NCBI RefSeq assembly: GCF_900109265.1
Contig: NZ_FNZM01000007.1
Coordinates: 186,001-250,000 of the forward strand
DNA from: Paraburkholderia tropica
GTDB lineage: Bacteria > Pseudomonadota > Gammaproteobacteria > Burkholderiales > Burkholderiaceae
Length of the DNA: 64,000 nt
Direction: 5' to 3'
Shown here: in pieces, positions 31,001 through 41,398 of the stretch
Numbering within the stretch: the first letter of the stretch is position 1
Layout: every line of letters starts with the position of its first letter
Position numbers and translations under genes: made by a program
The notes under the pieces: generated by a model
The model's input: only the letters and a program-made list of their open reading frames with translations
The model's database searches: none
What the model was told of the DNA's origin: nothing

Positions 31001-33649
31001 ATGTTCGTCGCCAGCAGGACGGAGCTCGACTCCCTGATTGCGCGCGTGAAAAAAGCGCAGGAAATATTCGCCACGTTCCAGCAGAAGAAAGTCGATGAAA
31101 TCTTTCGCAGCGCTGCGCTCGCCGCGTCCGAAGCTCGCATTTCCCTTGCACGCATGGCGGTGGAAGAGACGGGAATGGGCGTGCTCGAAGACAAGGTCAT
31201 CAAGAATCACTTCGCGTCGGAGTACATTTACAACGCGTGGCGAGACGAAAAGACCTGCGACGTGATTGCCGTCGATGAAAGCGCGGGCACGATGACGATT
31301 GCGGAGCCGGTCGGGCTCGTTTGCGCGATCGTGCCGACCACCAATCCCACCTCCACCGCGATCTTCAAGGCGCTGATCGCACTGAAGACGCGCAACGGCA
31401 TTATTTTCAGCCCGCATCCGCGTGCGCGCCGCTCGACCTGCGAAGCCGCGCGCATCGTGCTCGCAGGCGCGGTGGCGGCAGGCGCACCCGCCGATATCAT
31501 CGGCTGGATCGATGCGCCGAGCGCCGAATTGTCCGATCACCTGATGACGCACGACGACATCAATCTGATTCTCGCGACGGGCGGCCCAGGCATGGTGAAG
31601 GCCGCGTATTCGTCGGGCAAACCGGCCATTGGCGTGGGCGCGGGCAATACGCCGGCCGTCATCGACGAAACCAGTGACATCAAGCGCGCCGTCGCCTCGA
31701 TCCTGATGTCGAAGACATTCGACAACGGCGTGGTATGCGCGTCGGAGCAATCGGTGATCGTCGTGGATGAAATCTATGACGCGGTACGCGAGCGCTTCGC
31801 AAAGTCGGGCGCGTATGTGCTGTCGCCGGAAGAAGCGGGCGCAGTGGGCACCTTCCTGATCGTCGGCGGCCGCCTCAACGGCGATATTGTCGGGCAATCG
31901 GCGGTGACCATCGCGGATATCGCGGGTGTGAACGTGCCCGAGAATACGAAGATCCTGATTGCGGAAGTCACCTCATACGGCGAAGACGAACCGTTTGCGC
32001 ACGAGAAGTTGTCGCCTACGCTCGCCATGTATCGCGCGCGCGACTTCGCTCACGCAGTGGAAATCGCCGAAGCGCTCGTCGAGCTGGGCGGCATCGGTCA
32101 CACGTCGGTGCTGTATACGGATCAGGACAATCAGCGGGATCGTGTCGCGCTGTTCGGCAAGCGTTTGAAGACCTCGCGCGTGCTGGTGAATACGCCTTCG
32201 TCGCACGGCGGCATCGGCGACCTCTATAACTTCAGGCTCGCGCCGTCGCTCACGCTCGGCTGCGGTTCGTGGGGCGGCAATTCCGTTTCGGAAAACGTCG
32301 GTCCGCAACATCTGATCAACCGGAAGATCGTCGCGAAACGGGCGGAGAATATGCTGTGGCATAAGCTGCCGAAAAGTATTTATTTCCGCCGTGGCTGTTT
32401 GCCGTTCGCGCTAGAAGATCTGCGTGACAAAACGCGCGCGACGATCGTGACCGATCGCTTTCTTTTCACGCAAGGCTATGCGGGCGAATTGATTCGAACG
32501 CTCAAATCGCAGGGGCTGGAGGTCTCGGTGTTCAGCGACGTCGAGGCGGACCCGACGCTCGACATGGTGCGTCGCGGCGCGGTTGCACTGCGCGCGTTCA
32601 AGCCCGATGTGATCGTTGCGTTCGGCGGCGGCAGCGCCATGGACGCGGCCAAGATCATGTGGGTCATGTATGAGCACCCTGAAATTCGCTTCGAGGAACT
32701 GGCGCAACGTTTCATGGATATTCGCAAGCGTATTCATCGTTTCCCGCGTCTGGGCGTGAAAGCGGAGCTCGTCGCCATTCCCACCACCTCGGGCACGGGT
32801 TCCGAAGTCACGCCGTTCGCCGTCGTGACCGACGAGAAGACCGGACTCAAATATCCGATTGCCGATTACGAACTCACGCCGAATATCGCTATCGTCGATG
32901 CGGATCTCGTCATGCACATGCCGCGCGATCTCACGGCTTACGGCGGCATCGATGCGGTCACGCATGCGCTCGAAGCGTATGTCTCCGTGATGGCAAACGA
33001 GTATTCGAACGCGCAGGCGTTGCAGGCGCTCAAATTGTTGAAGGTGTATTTGCCGTCCGCATACGCGCGCGGCGCGGGCGATCCGGTTGCTCGCGAGCAG
33101 GTTCACAACGGCGCGACGCTTGCGGGTATCGCCTTTGCGAATGCTTTCCTCGGCGTGTGTCACTCGATGGCGCACAAACTCGGCGCGGAATTCGGTCTTG
33201 CGCACGGCCTCGCGAATGCGTTGCTGATCGCGAACGTGATTCGCTACAACGCGAACGATGTCCCGTCGAAACAGGCGGCCTTCAGCCAGTACGACCGGCC
33301 CGTCGCGCGCTGCCGTTACGCGGAGATTGCCGACGCGCTTTCGCTCGGCGGTGTTTCAGTGGACGAGAAGGTCGAGGCGCTGGTGGCGTGGATCGAGGAA
33401 CTCAAGCAATGGCTCAACATCCCGGCGTCGATTCAGGCGGCGGGTGTGCCCGAAGCGCGATTCCACGCGTGTCTCGACGCGCTCGCGGAAAATGCGTTTG
33501 ACGATCAATGCACGGGCGCGAATCCGCGCTATCCGTTGATTGCCGAAATCCGCCAGCTACTGCTCGACAGCTACTATGGGCGGGCTTATGTCGAACGCGT
33601 CGGCGACGTGGCTGAACCCGAAGTCACCGTTGCCATAGACGGACTGTAA
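31001..33649 (+). CDS. adhE: Bifunctional aldehyde-alcohol dehydrogenase AdhE
   Basis: 882-residue fermentation enzyme converting acetyl-CoA to acetaldehyde and then ethanol. Residues ~1-440 are a CoA-acylating aldehyde dehydrogenase with the catalytic Cys in NGVVCASEQSVIVV near 246; residues ~450-870 are an iron-dependent alcohol dehydrogenase with the NAD-binding GGGSAMDAAK and the iron-site segments GGIDAVTHALEAYVS and GVCHSMAHKLGAEFGLAHGLANALL. The length matches the family. The ATG with GAGGA six bases ahead is preferred to a TTG two codons upstream. Together with nrdDG it points to growth or survival without oxygen, which is notable for this bacterial group. Confidence 0.96.
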   Translation: MFVASRTELDSLIARVKKAQEIFATFQQKKVDEIFRSAALAASEARISLARMAVEETGMGVLEDKVIKNHFASEYIYNAWRDEKTCDVIAVDESAGTMTIAEPVGLVCAIVPTTNPTSTAIFKALIALKTRNGIIFSPHPRARRSTCEAARIVLAGAVAAGAPADIIGWIDAPSAELSDHLMTHDDINLILATGGPGMVKAAYSSGKPAIGVGAGNTPAVIDETSDIKRAVASILMSKTFDNGVVCASEQSVIVVDEIYDAVRERFAKSGAYVLSPEEAGAVGTFLIVGGRLNGDIVGQSAVTIADIAGVNVPENTKILIAEVTSYGEDEPFAHEKLSPTLAMYRARDFAHAVEIAEALVELGGIGHTSVLYTDQDNQRDRVALFGKRLKTSRVLVNTPSSHGGIGDLYNFRLAPSLTLGCGSWGGNSVSENVGPQHLINRKIVAKRAENMLWHKLPKSIYFRRGCLPFALEDLRDKTRATIVTDRFLFTQGYAGELIRTLKSQGLEVSVFSDVEADPTLDMVRRGAVALRAFKPDVIVAFGGGSAMDAAKIMWVMYEHPEIRFEELAQRFMDIRKRIHRFPRLGVKAELVAIPTTSGTGSEVTPFAVVTDEKTGLKYPIADYELTPNIAIVDADLVMHMPRDLTAYGGIDAVTHALEAYVSVMANEYSNAQALQALKLLKVYLPSAYARGAGDPVAREQVHNGATLAGIAFANAFLGVCHSMAHKLGAEFGLAHGLANALLIANVIRYNANDVPSKQAAFSQYDRPVARCRYAEIADALSLGGVSVDEKVEALVAWIEELKQWLNIPASIQAAGVPEARFHACLDALAENAFDDQCTGANPRYPLIAEIRQLLLDSYYGRAYVERVGDVAEPEVTVAIDGL

Positions 33650-33653
33650 ACGT

Positions 33654-33685
33654 AAAAAACCCGGTCGCCCATCGGGCAACCGGGT
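33654..33685 (-). terminator. Rho-independent terminator after the second porin gene
   Basis: On the minus strand ACCCGGT-t-GCCC-gat-GGGC-g-ACCGGGT is followed by TTTTT. It lies downstream of the leftward porin gene; on the plus strand it may also slow transcription leaving adhE. Confidence 0.88.
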
Positions 33686-33800
33686 CGTCGATTCGCGCGG
33701 GTCACTCGGCGTCACGCGCTGTGCAACACGCTCGACAAGCCCCGCGCCGAACGATGCGATCGTTCGCGCAGGGCGACTCTCATGGTGCGATCAAGACCGA

Positions 33801-34937
33801 TCAGAAGCGGTGGCGGATGCCGACCGTGCCGACGACCTGCGAGCTCGACGACGACGCCGAGAAACCGACGATATCCGCGCCGATGCCCGAATCGCCCGTG
33901 CTGCCCACGTGCTGGTACGCAGCTTCGGCGTACACGTCGGTGCGCTTCGAGAGCGCGTAATCCGACTGCAGCGTGATCTGGTGGTACTTCGGATCGACGC
34001 CCTTCAGGCTCGCATCCGTGTACGTGTACGCGCCCGAGAACGACAGGGCCGGCGTCAGGTTGTAACGCGCGTTGATTTCATAGTTCGTGAAGCGCGCGCT
34101 GCCATCGAGGCCGATGCCCGACGACGTGCCCGAGTTCGACGAACCGATCAGCGTGGCGTTGCTCAGTTGCGTCTGCGTGAAGACGAAACCGACGTTCGCT
34201 GCGCCGAACGCGTAGTTCACGCCTGCGCCGTAGGTGCGTTGACGGCCTGCCGTGAAGGTGGCGTCGGTGCTGACCGCGCCGCTCGTGTTGCTCGAACCCG
34301 AGCCGTTGACCTGCAGGTAGCCGGCGCCGAACTTCAGGCCGCCGAATGCGTACGATGCGCCGACGCTGTATGCGCGGTTGTCGGCGAAGCCGTCAGCTTC
34401 GTTCGAGAAGCCATAGAGGGCGCCGAACTTGAAGCCGTTGTAATCGACGCTCTGGAACTTGACCGAATTGCTGATACGGAACGAGTTGTTCAGGTTGTCG
34501 TTGTCGTACGGGTGCGAGGCGATCGTGCCGCCGTATTGCGTGCCGTTGAGCGCGAGCGGGGCGAGATAGTCGACCACGCTGTCATACTGGCGGCCGAGCG
34601 TGAGCGAACCGTACTGGTTGCTCGACAGACCGACGAATGCCTGGCGGCCGAACATGCGGCTGTTTTGCTTGAGCGCGCCGCTCATGACGCTGAAACCGTT
34701 TTCGAGGACGAAGATCGCCTTCAGGCCGCCGCCGAGGTCTTCCTGACCCTTCAGGCCGAAACGGCTGCCGTTCAGCGCGCCGCTGGTGGCTGCGAATTCA
34801 TGCGCGCCGCCCGAGTTGCTGCTATAGGCGATGCCTGCGTCGATCAAACCGTACAGCGTGACGGTGCTCTGTGCGTGGGCGACGCTGGCGAAACCGGCGG
34901 CAGCGACTGCGAGAGCGGAAAGGGTAGTCTTTTTCAT
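33801..34937 (-). CDS. Outer-membrane porin (Burkholderia OmpC type)
   Basis: 378 residues: signal peptide MKKTTLSALAVAAAGFASVAHA, mature start QSTVTLYGLIDAGIAYSSNSGG, GSRFGLKGQEDLGGGLKAIFVLENGF, loop-3 region NSRMFGRQAFVGLSSNQYGSLTLGRQYD and terminal VGIRHRF. It is a second, separate porin, only moderately similar to the one at 29169, with serine-rich loops (GSSNSGTSSG, SASSSSS). GGAG ribosome site; its own terminator follows. A GATTCGAATC palindrome lies about 98 bases upstream. Confidence 0.95.
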   Translation of the reverse strand: MKKTTLSALAVAAAGFASVAHAQSTVTLYGLIDAGIAYSSNSGGAHEFAATSGALNGSRFGLKGQEDLGGGLKAIFVLENGFSVMSGALKQNSRMFGRQAFVGLSSNQYGSLTLGRQYDSVVDYLAPLALNGTQYGGTIASHPYDNDNLNNSFRISNSVKFQSVDYNGFKFGALYGFSNEADGFADNRAYSVGASYAFGGLKFGAGYLQVNGSGSSNTSGAVSTDATFTAGRQRTYGAGVNYAFGAANVGFVFTQTQLSNATLIGSSNSGTSSGIGLDGSARFTNYEINARYNLTPALSFSGAYTYTDASLKGVDPKYHQITLQSDYALSKRTDVYAEAAYQHVGSTGDSGIGADIVGFSASSSSSQVVGTVGIRHRF

Positions 34938-35666
34938 CGTTACTCCGTGGAATTGTTATTCGCTCGATGAGAGCGAGCGCGGAGCATAACGCGATATCCA
35001 AAATTGTTTTTTACGCTTGTGGTCTGCACGCCACGATTCGAATCACCGATTGTTCTTTGTTATTCCCGTTTATTACGTGACCGGTCTGTTCGATCGAAAT
35101 GTGCCGTAAAAAACGATGTATTTGCTCGTTGTCGACGCGCTTCGAGCACACTGTGGAACGCGATTATCACGAGTTTTCTGAAATATTCGTTAATCGAGAT
35201 TACGAATTATTGCGAAAGTCGAATAGCGCAATGAAATGCAAGCTATTCCGAAACGTAATGTGCCAATCGACATTTACGGGGCGACTTCCGCAGACATTTT
35301 CAGCGGCGAATTGCGTCGTTGGGTGCGATTCGACGAGTGACATGAAAGCCACACGCAAGCGCGCAGTGTGACTACGGCGCAACAGTCTGCGACACAGCGC
35401 TTCACCACCAATTTTTACGGTTGTTTACCGGCATTGCGGCATGCCGATCTGCGCGGAGGCTTGTCGCGCAAGGCTGACACAAGCGCACGCATTCGGGCGC
35501 GCGATGGCCGCGCGAGTTCAATTCTTACTCGTCGTTACCGCAACCTTCCAATCTGACAGTTAGTAAGGAGAATCATTCTCATTTGCAGCTATGATCGCGG
35601 CCTTTGATGCACCTTGGGTCAAACGACCCGCTATTGGTTGATTACGCTGCGGAAACTCAAACATTC
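34938..35666. other. Intergenic region between porin and TonB receptor
   Basis: About 730 bases, AT-rich in its first half (34990-35270), with no convincing gene; short frames here lack ribosome sites and family features. It contains the GATTCGAATC palindrome at 35035-35044 and the Fur box at 35565-35586. A TATGAT at 35590-35595 could be the receptor gene's -10. Confidence 0.5.
35565..35586. promoter_or_regulatory. Fur box upstream of TonB receptor
   Basis: GAGAATCATTCTC (35568-35580) is a perfect dyad and continues as ATTTGC, matching the overlapping-hexamer Fur site well. It lies 80-100 bases before the TonB receptor start, next to a TATGAT -10 candidate, so iron repression is likely. Confidence 0.85.
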
Positions 35667-37871
35667 ATGAACCGAACCACACACTCACCCGTGCAGGCGT
35701 TTCGCCTGGCTCCGCTCGCCGCTGCGGCTTTCGCGCTCGCCAGCCTGTCCGTCCACGCGTATGCCGCCGATGCCACGAGCGATAGCGCCACCACGGACAG
35801 TGCGAAGTCGTCGGTGTTGCCCGCCGTGAGTGTGAAAGCGGCTCGCGCCGCGCTGCCCGGCGACCTTGCGCCGGCGTATGCGGGCGGGCAGGTCGCGAGC
35901 GGCGCGTCGATCGGCGTGCTCGGCAAGCAGAAGATGCTCGACGTGCCGTTTTCGGTCACGAGCTACACGTCGAAGCTGATTCAGGATCAGCAGGCGCAAA
36001 CGGTCGCCGACGTCGTCGCCAACGATCCGGCCGTGCGCACCGCGCTCGGCTACGGCAACTTCTCCGAGACCTATATCATCCGCGGCTTCCAGGTCTATTC
36101 GGACGACGTGGGCCTCGACGGCTTCTACGGCCTCACGCCGCGCCAGATGGTCGACACCGGCGCGATCGAGCGCGTCGATATCTTCAAGGGCGCGAGCGCG
36201 TTCGTGAACGGCGCGGCGCCGGGCGGCTCGGGCGTGGGCGGCACGATCAACGTGCAGACCAAAGTCGCGGACGATAAGCCCGTCACGCGCGTGACGGTGG
36301 AGGGCAGCGCGTCGGGCGAACTCGGCACGCACGTGGACGTGGGCCGCCGCTTCGGCGACAACGACCAGTTCGGCATTCGCGTGAACCAGACCGTGGTGGG
36401 CGGCAGCACGGCCGTGCAGAACCAGCACAGCCACTCGCAGCAAACCGCGATTTCGCTCGATTATCGCGGCGACAAGCTGCGTCTCTACGCCGACTTCCTC
36501 TATCAGAAGAACAACATCACGGGCGGCCGTCCGGGCGTGTTCGTGACGGGCGACGACATGCCGTCCACGCCGTCGGCGAGCTACAACTACGCGCAGCCGT
36601 GGACGTATTCGAAGCAGGAAGACACGGTTGGCATGCTGCGCGGCGAATACGACATCGCGCCGAACTGGACCGCTTACGCGGGCATCGGCTCGCGTCATAC
36701 GACCGAACTGGGGCAGTACGAGACGCCCACCTACGATGCGGGCTCGACGACGGCGTATCGGATGAACACGCTGTTCAAGGAAAACGCGATCTCGGCGCAG
36801 ACGGGTGTGCGCGGCAAGTTCAATCTCGGCCCGGTTTCGAACCAGGTCAATGCGGGCTGGCAGATCGAACGCATCGCGGAGTACGGCGCTTATAACTGGA
36901 GCTACGGCCTCCCGTGGTCGACGAGCCTCTACAACACGGCGACGGTTGCGATCCCGGGCACCACGTATGGCGCGGGCGACTTCTCCGATCCGGGCCTGAC
37001 GAGCACGACGCTGATGCGCAGCTTCGTCGTGTCGGACACGCTCGGCTTCTTCCACGACCGCCTGCTGCTCACGGTCGGCGCGCGCCATCAGAACATCGTC
37101 GAAAACGGCTATGAATACGGTTCGGAAACGCAGGACTCGGCGTACAACGATTCCGCGACCACGCCGATTCTCGGCCTCGTCTACAAGCTTCAGCCGAATC
37201 TGTCGATCTACGCGAACCGCGCGGAAAGCCTCGTCGAAGGCGGCACGGCGCCGAGCGGCACGGCCAACGTCGGCCAGGTGCTCGCCCCGTTCCGCGCCAA
37301 ACAATACGAAGCGGGCGTCAAGTACGACGCGAATCATTACGGCGCGGCGTTCGCGATCTACCAGATCAAGCAGCAGGTCGCGTACACGAACAGCGTGACC
37401 AACATCTACGCCGCGGACGGCATTCAGCGCCACCGCGGCGCGGAGTTCTCGATGTACGGCGAGCCGCTCAAGGGCCTGCGCGTGATCGGCGGCGTGTCGT
37501 ATATCGACGCCAAACTGATGGACACGGGCGACGCCTCGGAGAACGGCAACCGTCCGATCGGCGTGCCGGCGTGGACCTTCAACGCGAACCTCGAATACGA
37601 CGTGCCGCAACTGCCGGGCCTCACGCTGATGGGCCGCGCGATCTGGACCAGCTCGCAGTATCTCGACACGGCGAACACGCAGAAGATCCCGTCGTGGACG
37701 CGTTTCGACGTGGGCGCGCGCTACAAGACGCAGATCCTCAAGCACGACACGAGCTTCAACGTGATGGTGACGAATCTCGCCAATCGCTCGTACTGGTCGT
37801 CGGCGCTCGGCGGATATTTGACGCAGGCCGAGCCGCGCACGGCGTGGTTCTCGGTGACGACGGACTTCTAA
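35667..37871 (+). CDS. TonB-dependent siderophore receptor
   Basis: 734 residues from MNRTTHSPVQAF, with signal peptide ending SVHAYAADA. The plug contains MLDVPFSVTSYTSKLIQDQQAQTVADVVANDPAVRTALGYGNF, YIIRGFQVYSDDVGLDGFYGL and AIERVDIFKGASAFVNGAAPGGSGVGGTINVQTK; the barrel ends AWFSVTTDF. This plug type (ETYIIRGF, GVGGTIN) is common among catecholate or ferric-siderophore receptors. A strong Fur box precedes it. A long hairpin and then an unrelated-looking decarboxylase/dehydrogenase pair follow. Ligand unknown. Confidence 0.92.
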   Translation: MNRTTHSPVQAFRLAPLAAAAFALASLSVHAYAADATSDSATTDSAKSSVLPAVSVKAARAALPGDLAPAYAGGQVASGASIGVLGKQKMLDVPFSVTSYTSKLIQDQQAQTVADVVANDPAVRTALGYGNFSETYIIRGFQVYSDDVGLDGFYGLTPRQMVDTGAIERVDIFKGASAFVNGAAPGGSGVGGTINVQTKVADDKPVTRVTVEGSASGELGTHVDVGRRFGDNDQFGIRVNQTVVGGSTAVQNQHSHSQQTAISLDYRGDKLRLYADFLYQKNNITGGRPGVFVTGDDMPSTPSASYNYAQPWTYSKQEDTVGMLRGEYDIAPNWTAYAGIGSRHTTELGQYETPTYDAGSTTAYRMNTLFKENAISAQTGVRGKFNLGPVSNQVNAGWQIERIAEYGAYNWSYGLPWSTSLYNTATVAIPGTTYGAGDFSDPGLTSTTLMRSFVVSDTLGFFHDRLLLTVGARHQNIVENGYEYGSETQDSAYNDSATTPILGLVYKLQPNLSIYANRAESLVEGGTAPSGTANVGQVLAPFRAKQYEAGVKYDANHYGAAFAIYQIKQQVAYTNSVTNIYAADGIQRHRGAEFSMYGEPLKGLRVIGGVSYIDAKLMDTGDASENGNRPIGVPAWTFNANLEYDVPQLPGLTLMGRAIWTSSQYLDTANTQKIPSWTRFDVGARYKTQILKHDTSFNVMVTNLANRSYWSSALGGYLTQAEPRTAWFSVTTDF

Positions 37872-37881
37872 AGGGAGCCAT

Positions 37882-37918
37882 CGCGCATGCCGCGCATAGC
37901 TGCTATGCGGCATGCGCG
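37882..37918. terminator. Near-perfect palindrome after TonB receptor gene
   Basis: 37882-37900 pairs with 37902-37918 apart from a two-base bulge (core GCGCATAGC/GCTATGC...), giving a very stable stem 11 bases after the receptor stop. There is no T-run. It probably marks the end or an attenuation point of the receptor transcript. Confidence 0.6.
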
Positions 37919-38020
37919 CGCCCAACGCCATGCGCGGTCCGGATAATTTCAGGCATTCCGAAGCGCGTCCGGCCCAGCGGCTGAGTTCGCGCGACACCTT
38001 GCAACAGGGAGCCTGAACTC

Positions 38021-39691
38021 ATGTCTGAAATCGCCCAGCCGCGCAACGGCGGCCGCATCCTCGTGGACGCGCTCGTGCGCAATGGCGTCGATACCGTCTA
38101 CTGTGTGCCCGGCGAAAGCTATCTGCCGGTGCTCGACGCCCTGCACGACGCGCATGGCGTGCGCACGATCACCACGCGCCACGAAGGCGCGGCCTCGAAC
38201 ATGGCCGATGCCTACGGAAAGCTGACGGGTCGCCCTGGCATCTGTTTCGTGACGCGCGGCCCCGGCGCCACGCACGCGAGCAACGGCGTGCACACGGCGA
38301 GCGAAGATTCCACGCCGATGATCCTGTTCATCGGCCAGGTCGAGCAGGATTTCATCGGTCGCGGCGCGTTCCAGGAAGTCGATTACCGCCAGATGTTCGG
38401 CGGCATCGCCAAGTGGGTCACGCAGATCGAAAGCGTGGAGCGCATTCCCGAGATCGTCGCGAAGGCGTTCAGCGTGGCGCTCTCGGGCCGTCCGGGTCCG
38501 GTCGTGATCGCGCTGCCCGAAGACGTGCTGTTCGGTGCGGCCGCCGTGGCCGACGCACCCGCCGTGCGCATCGCGCATGCCGCGCCGGAACCGCAGGCGC
38601 TCGACACGCTGCGCGAATTGCTCGACGCCGCGACGCGTCCGCTGGTGGTGGTCGGCGGCACGGGCTGGGACGCCGAATCGGGCGCCGCGCTCAAGCGCTT
38701 CGTGCACGCCAACAATCTGCCGGTCGCGGCCTCGTTCCGCCGCCAGGATCTGTTCGACAATCGCGATCCGCATTACGTCGGCCAGCTCGGCCTCGGCGTG
38801 TCGCCGAAACTGTCGGATCGCGCCAAAGAGGCCGATCTGGTGATCGTCGTCGGTTCGCGTCTCGCGGAAACGACCTCGTCGGGCTACACGGTGTTCGAGA
38901 GCCCCGCGCCGAAGCAGACCATGGTGCATGTCCATCCCGACGCCGAGGAACTGGGCCGCGTGTTCCAGTCGCGTCTGCCGATTCACGCGTCGCTGCGCGC
39001 GTTCGCGCTGGCGCTCGACGGTGTGAAGCCGGTCGCGGCCGCCTCGCAGCAGCGCTGGCAGGCGTGGACGGAAACGGCGCGCGCCGACTACATCGCGCAT
39101 TCAACGCCGCCGGCGCCGAGCGCGGAAATTCGTGGCGTGGATCTCGCGCAGGTCGTCGCGCATCTGAACGACGTGCTGCCCGACGATGCCGTGATTTCGA
39201 ACGGCGCGGGCAACTACACGGTCTGGGTGCATCGTTTTTACCGCTATCGCAGCCCGGCCACGGAACTCGCGCCGACCAACGGCGCGATGGGCTATGGCTT
39301 CCCGGCGGCCATCGCGGCGAAAATCCAGAATCCGCAGCGTTCGGTCGTGTGCTTCGCCGGCGACGGCTGCTTCATGATGTATCCGCAGGAACTGGCGACG
39401 GCGGTGCAGTTCGGCGCACCGCTGATTGTCATCGTCGTGAACAACAATATGCTCGGCACGATCCGCATGCATCAGGAGCGCGAATATCCGGGCCGCGTGT
39501 CGGCCACGCAATTCGTGAATCCCGATTTCGTGGCGATGGCGCAGGCTTTCGGCGCACATGCCGAACGTGTCGAGCGCACCGAAGATTTCGCGGCGGCCTT
39601 CGAGCGCGCGCAGCGTGCCGGCGTGGCGGCGCTCATCGAGCTTCGCACCGATCCGTTGCAGATCACTCCCGCTAACCGTTTGAGCGCATGA
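38021..39691 (+). CDS. Thiamine-diphosphate-dependent enzyme (acetolactate synthase/2-oxo acid decarboxylase family)
   Basis: 556 residues with the three-domain ThDP fold. The catalytic Glu lies in [39 protein letters not shown] follows; the cofactor motif GDGCFMM...VVNNNMLG is near residue 447. The family includes acetolactate synthase, benzoylformate and other 2-oxo acid decarboxylases, and oxalyl-CoA decarboxylase. No regulatory subunit gene is adjacent, so biosynthetic acetolactate synthase is unlikely. Its stop overlaps the start of an aldehyde dehydrogenase gene by four bases, suggesting a 2-oxo acid to aldehyde to acid sequence. Confidence 0.88.
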   Translation: MSEIAQPRNGGRILVDALVRNGVDTVYCVPGESYLPVLDALHDAHGVRTITTRHEGAASNMADAYGKLTGRPGICFVTRGPGATHASNGVHTASEDSTPMILFIGQVEQDFIGRGAFQEVDYRQMFGGIAKWVTQIESVERIPEIVAKAFSVALSGRPGPVVIALPEDVLFGAAAVADAPAVRIAHAAPEPQALDTLRELLDAATRPLVVVGGTGWDAESGAALKRFVHANNLPVAASFRRQDLFDNRDPHYVGQLGLGVSPKLSDRAKEADLVIVVGSRLAETTSSGYTVFESPAPKQTMVHVHPDAEELGRVFQSRLPIHASLRAFALALDGVKPVAAASQQRWQAWTETARADYIAHSTPPAPSAEIRGVDLAQVVAHLNDVLPDDAVISNGAGNYTVWVHRFYRYRSPATELAPTNGAMGYGFPAAIAAKIQNPQRSVVCFAGDGCFMMYPQELATAVQFGAPLIVIVVNNNMLGTIRMHQEREYPGRVSATQFVNPDFVAMAQAFGAHAERVERTEDFAAAFERAQRAGVAALIELRTDPLQITPANRLSA

Positions 39692-41280
39692 GCATGACAA
39701 CCGACATTCAAGGCATGATGATCATCGGCGGCACGCCGGTGAAGGGCGCCGATGGCGTGACCTACGCGCACGCGGCGCTGACCGGCGAGGCGCTCGCGCC
39801 CGCCTTCGGCTGCGCGAGCGCCGACGACGTCGAGCGCGCCTGCACGCTGGCAGCCGACGCATTCGACGCCTACCGCGCACTCTCCGACGAGCGGCGCGCC
39901 GCGTTTCTCGAAGCCATCGCCCAGGCGCTCATCGATCTCGGCCCGGCGCTCACCGAACGCGCGCATCTCGAAACCGCGCTGCCGATGGCACGTCTCGAAG
40001 GCGAGCGCATGCGCACGGTGAATCAGCTGAAGCTGTTCGCGGCGGTCGTGCGCGACGGCCGCTGGCACGGCGCGATCGTCGATCCGGCGCTGCCGCAGCG
40101 CGCGCCGCTGCCGCGCCCGGATCTGCGTCTGCGACGCATCGGCCTCGGACCGGTCGCCGTGTTCGGCGCGAGCAATTTCCCGCTGGCGTTTTCGGTGGCG
40201 GGCGGCGACACGGCGTCGGCGCTGGCCGCAGGTTGCCCGGTGATCGTCAAGGCGCATCCGGCGCACCTCGGCACGTCGGAACTCGTCGGGCAGGCGATCG
40301 CCCGCGCCGCGCGCGAAACCGGCATGCCGGACGGCGTGTTCTCGCTGCTGATCGGCGAAGGCACGGCGGTCGGCGAAGCGCTCGTGCGTCATCCGGAGAT
40401 TCAGGCCGTGGGCTTCACGGGCTCGCGTCAGGGCGGTCTCGCGCTGCAGCGCATCGCGCAGGCGCGCCCCGAGCCGATTCCCGTCTACGCGGAAATGAGC
40501 AGCATCAATCCGGTCGTGCTGTTGCCCGCCGCGCTTGAAGCGCGCGGCGAGCAGATCGCCAGCGAGTACGCCGATTCGATCGTGCTCGGCACGGGCCAGT
40601 TCTGCACGAATCCGGGCATCGTGCTCGCGCTCGAAGGCGCGGCGCTCGACGCGTTCTGCGCGAAGGCTTCGCAGGCCATCAGCACGAAGGCCGCGACGAC
40701 CATGCTGACGCCCAACATCCACGCCGCGTATTGCCGCGGTGTCGATCGCCTCAGCGCGCTGGCCGACGTGACGACGCTCGCGAACGGCCGTGAAGCGGCA
40801 GGCGCGTTCGACGCGGTGCCCGCGCTGCTGCGCACCGATGCGCGCGCGTTCCTCGCCGAAGCGGAGATGCAGGAAGAAATCTTCGGGCCGAGTTCGCTGA
40901 TCGTGGCGTGCCGCGATCTCGACGAGCTGCGCACCGTGCTGCGCCGCATGAGCGGCCAGTTGACGGCCACCGTGCATCTCGACGAAGCCGATCACGAGCA
41001 CGCCCGCGCGCTGTTGCCGACGCTCGAGCGCAAGGCGGGCCGCGTGCTGTTCAATGCGTTCCCGACCGGCGTCGAAGTCAGTCATGCGATGGTGCACGGC
41101 GGCCCGTTCCCGGCGACGTCGGATACGCGCACGACCTCGGTTGGCGCGACGGCCATCGACCGTTTCCTGCGTCCGGTCTGCTATCAGTCGGTGCCCGATA
41201 CGCTGCTGCCGGACGCGCTCAAGCAGGCGAATCCGCTCGACATCTGGCGTCTTTACGACGGCGATCTGAAGCGCGATTAA
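39688..41280 (+). CDS. NADP-dependent aldehyde dehydrogenase (ketoglutarate-semialdehyde type)
   Basis: 530 residues. Cofactor and catalytic motifs are [48 protein letters not shown], the Glu in YAEMSSINP, and the catalytic Cys in [10 protein letters not shown] near residue 306. The [10 protein letters not shown] and TGSRQGG variants are typical of the alpha-ketoglutarate semialdehyde / 2,5-dioxovalerate dehydrogenase group, which ends sugar-acid and hydroxyproline pathways. It is translationally coupled (ATGA) to the ThDP enzyme and probably oxidises the aldehyde that enzyme makes. A second in-frame ATG is two codons later. Confidence 0.9.
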   Translation: MSMTTDIQGMMIIGGTPVKGADGVTYAHAALTGEALAPAFGCASADDVERACTLAADAFDAYRALSDERRAAFLEAIAQALIDLGPALTERAHLETALPMARLEGERMRTVNQLKLFAAVVRDGRWHGAIVDPALPQRAPLPRPDLRLRRIGLGPVAVFGASNFPLAFSVAGGDTASALAAGCPVIVKAHPAHLGTSELVGQAIARAARETGMPDGVFSLLIGEGTAVGEALVRHPEIQAVGFTGSRQGGLALQRIAQARPEPIPVYAEMSSINPVVLLPAALEARGEQIASEYADSIVLGTGQFCTNPGIVLALEGAALDAFCAKASQAISTKAATTMLTPNIHAAYCRGVDRLSALADVTTLANGREAAGAFDAVPALLRTDARAFLAEAEMQEEIFGPSSLIVACRDLDELRTVLRRMSGQLTATVHLDEADHEHARALLPTLERKAGRVLFNAFPTGVEVSHAMVHGGPFPATSDTRTTSVGATAIDRFLRPVCYQSVPDTLLPDALKQANPLDIWRLYDGDLKRD

Positions 41281-41317
41281 CGTCGGAATTAAAGCCTGAA
41301 TTAAAGCTGGAAAGTAC

Positions 41318-41359
41318 AACGCCCGCGAATGCATCTCACGATGCGCTCGCGGGCGTTTT
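41318..41359 (+). terminator. Rho-independent terminator after aldehyde dehydrogenase gene
   Basis: AACGCCCGCGA (41318-41328) pairs with TCGCGGGCGTT (41347-41357), with an inner GCATC/GATGC helix, followed by TTTTC. It also suits the opposing LysR gene. Confidence 0.88.
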
Positions 41360-41398
41360 CGTTGGCGCCGCGGTTTTTAAAAGCGCGGGCTGGATCGG

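Noticed and set aside
34990..35371. Short frames in the AT-rich gap upstream of the TonB receptor
   Set aside because: They overlap each other in different frames, with no ribosome site, motif or plausible composition.
35685..37997. 770-codon frame on the minus strand opposite the TonB receptor
   Set aside because: Composition is Arg/Val/His/Ala-rich with no domain, and the plus strand encodes a clear receptor with signal, plug and barrel.
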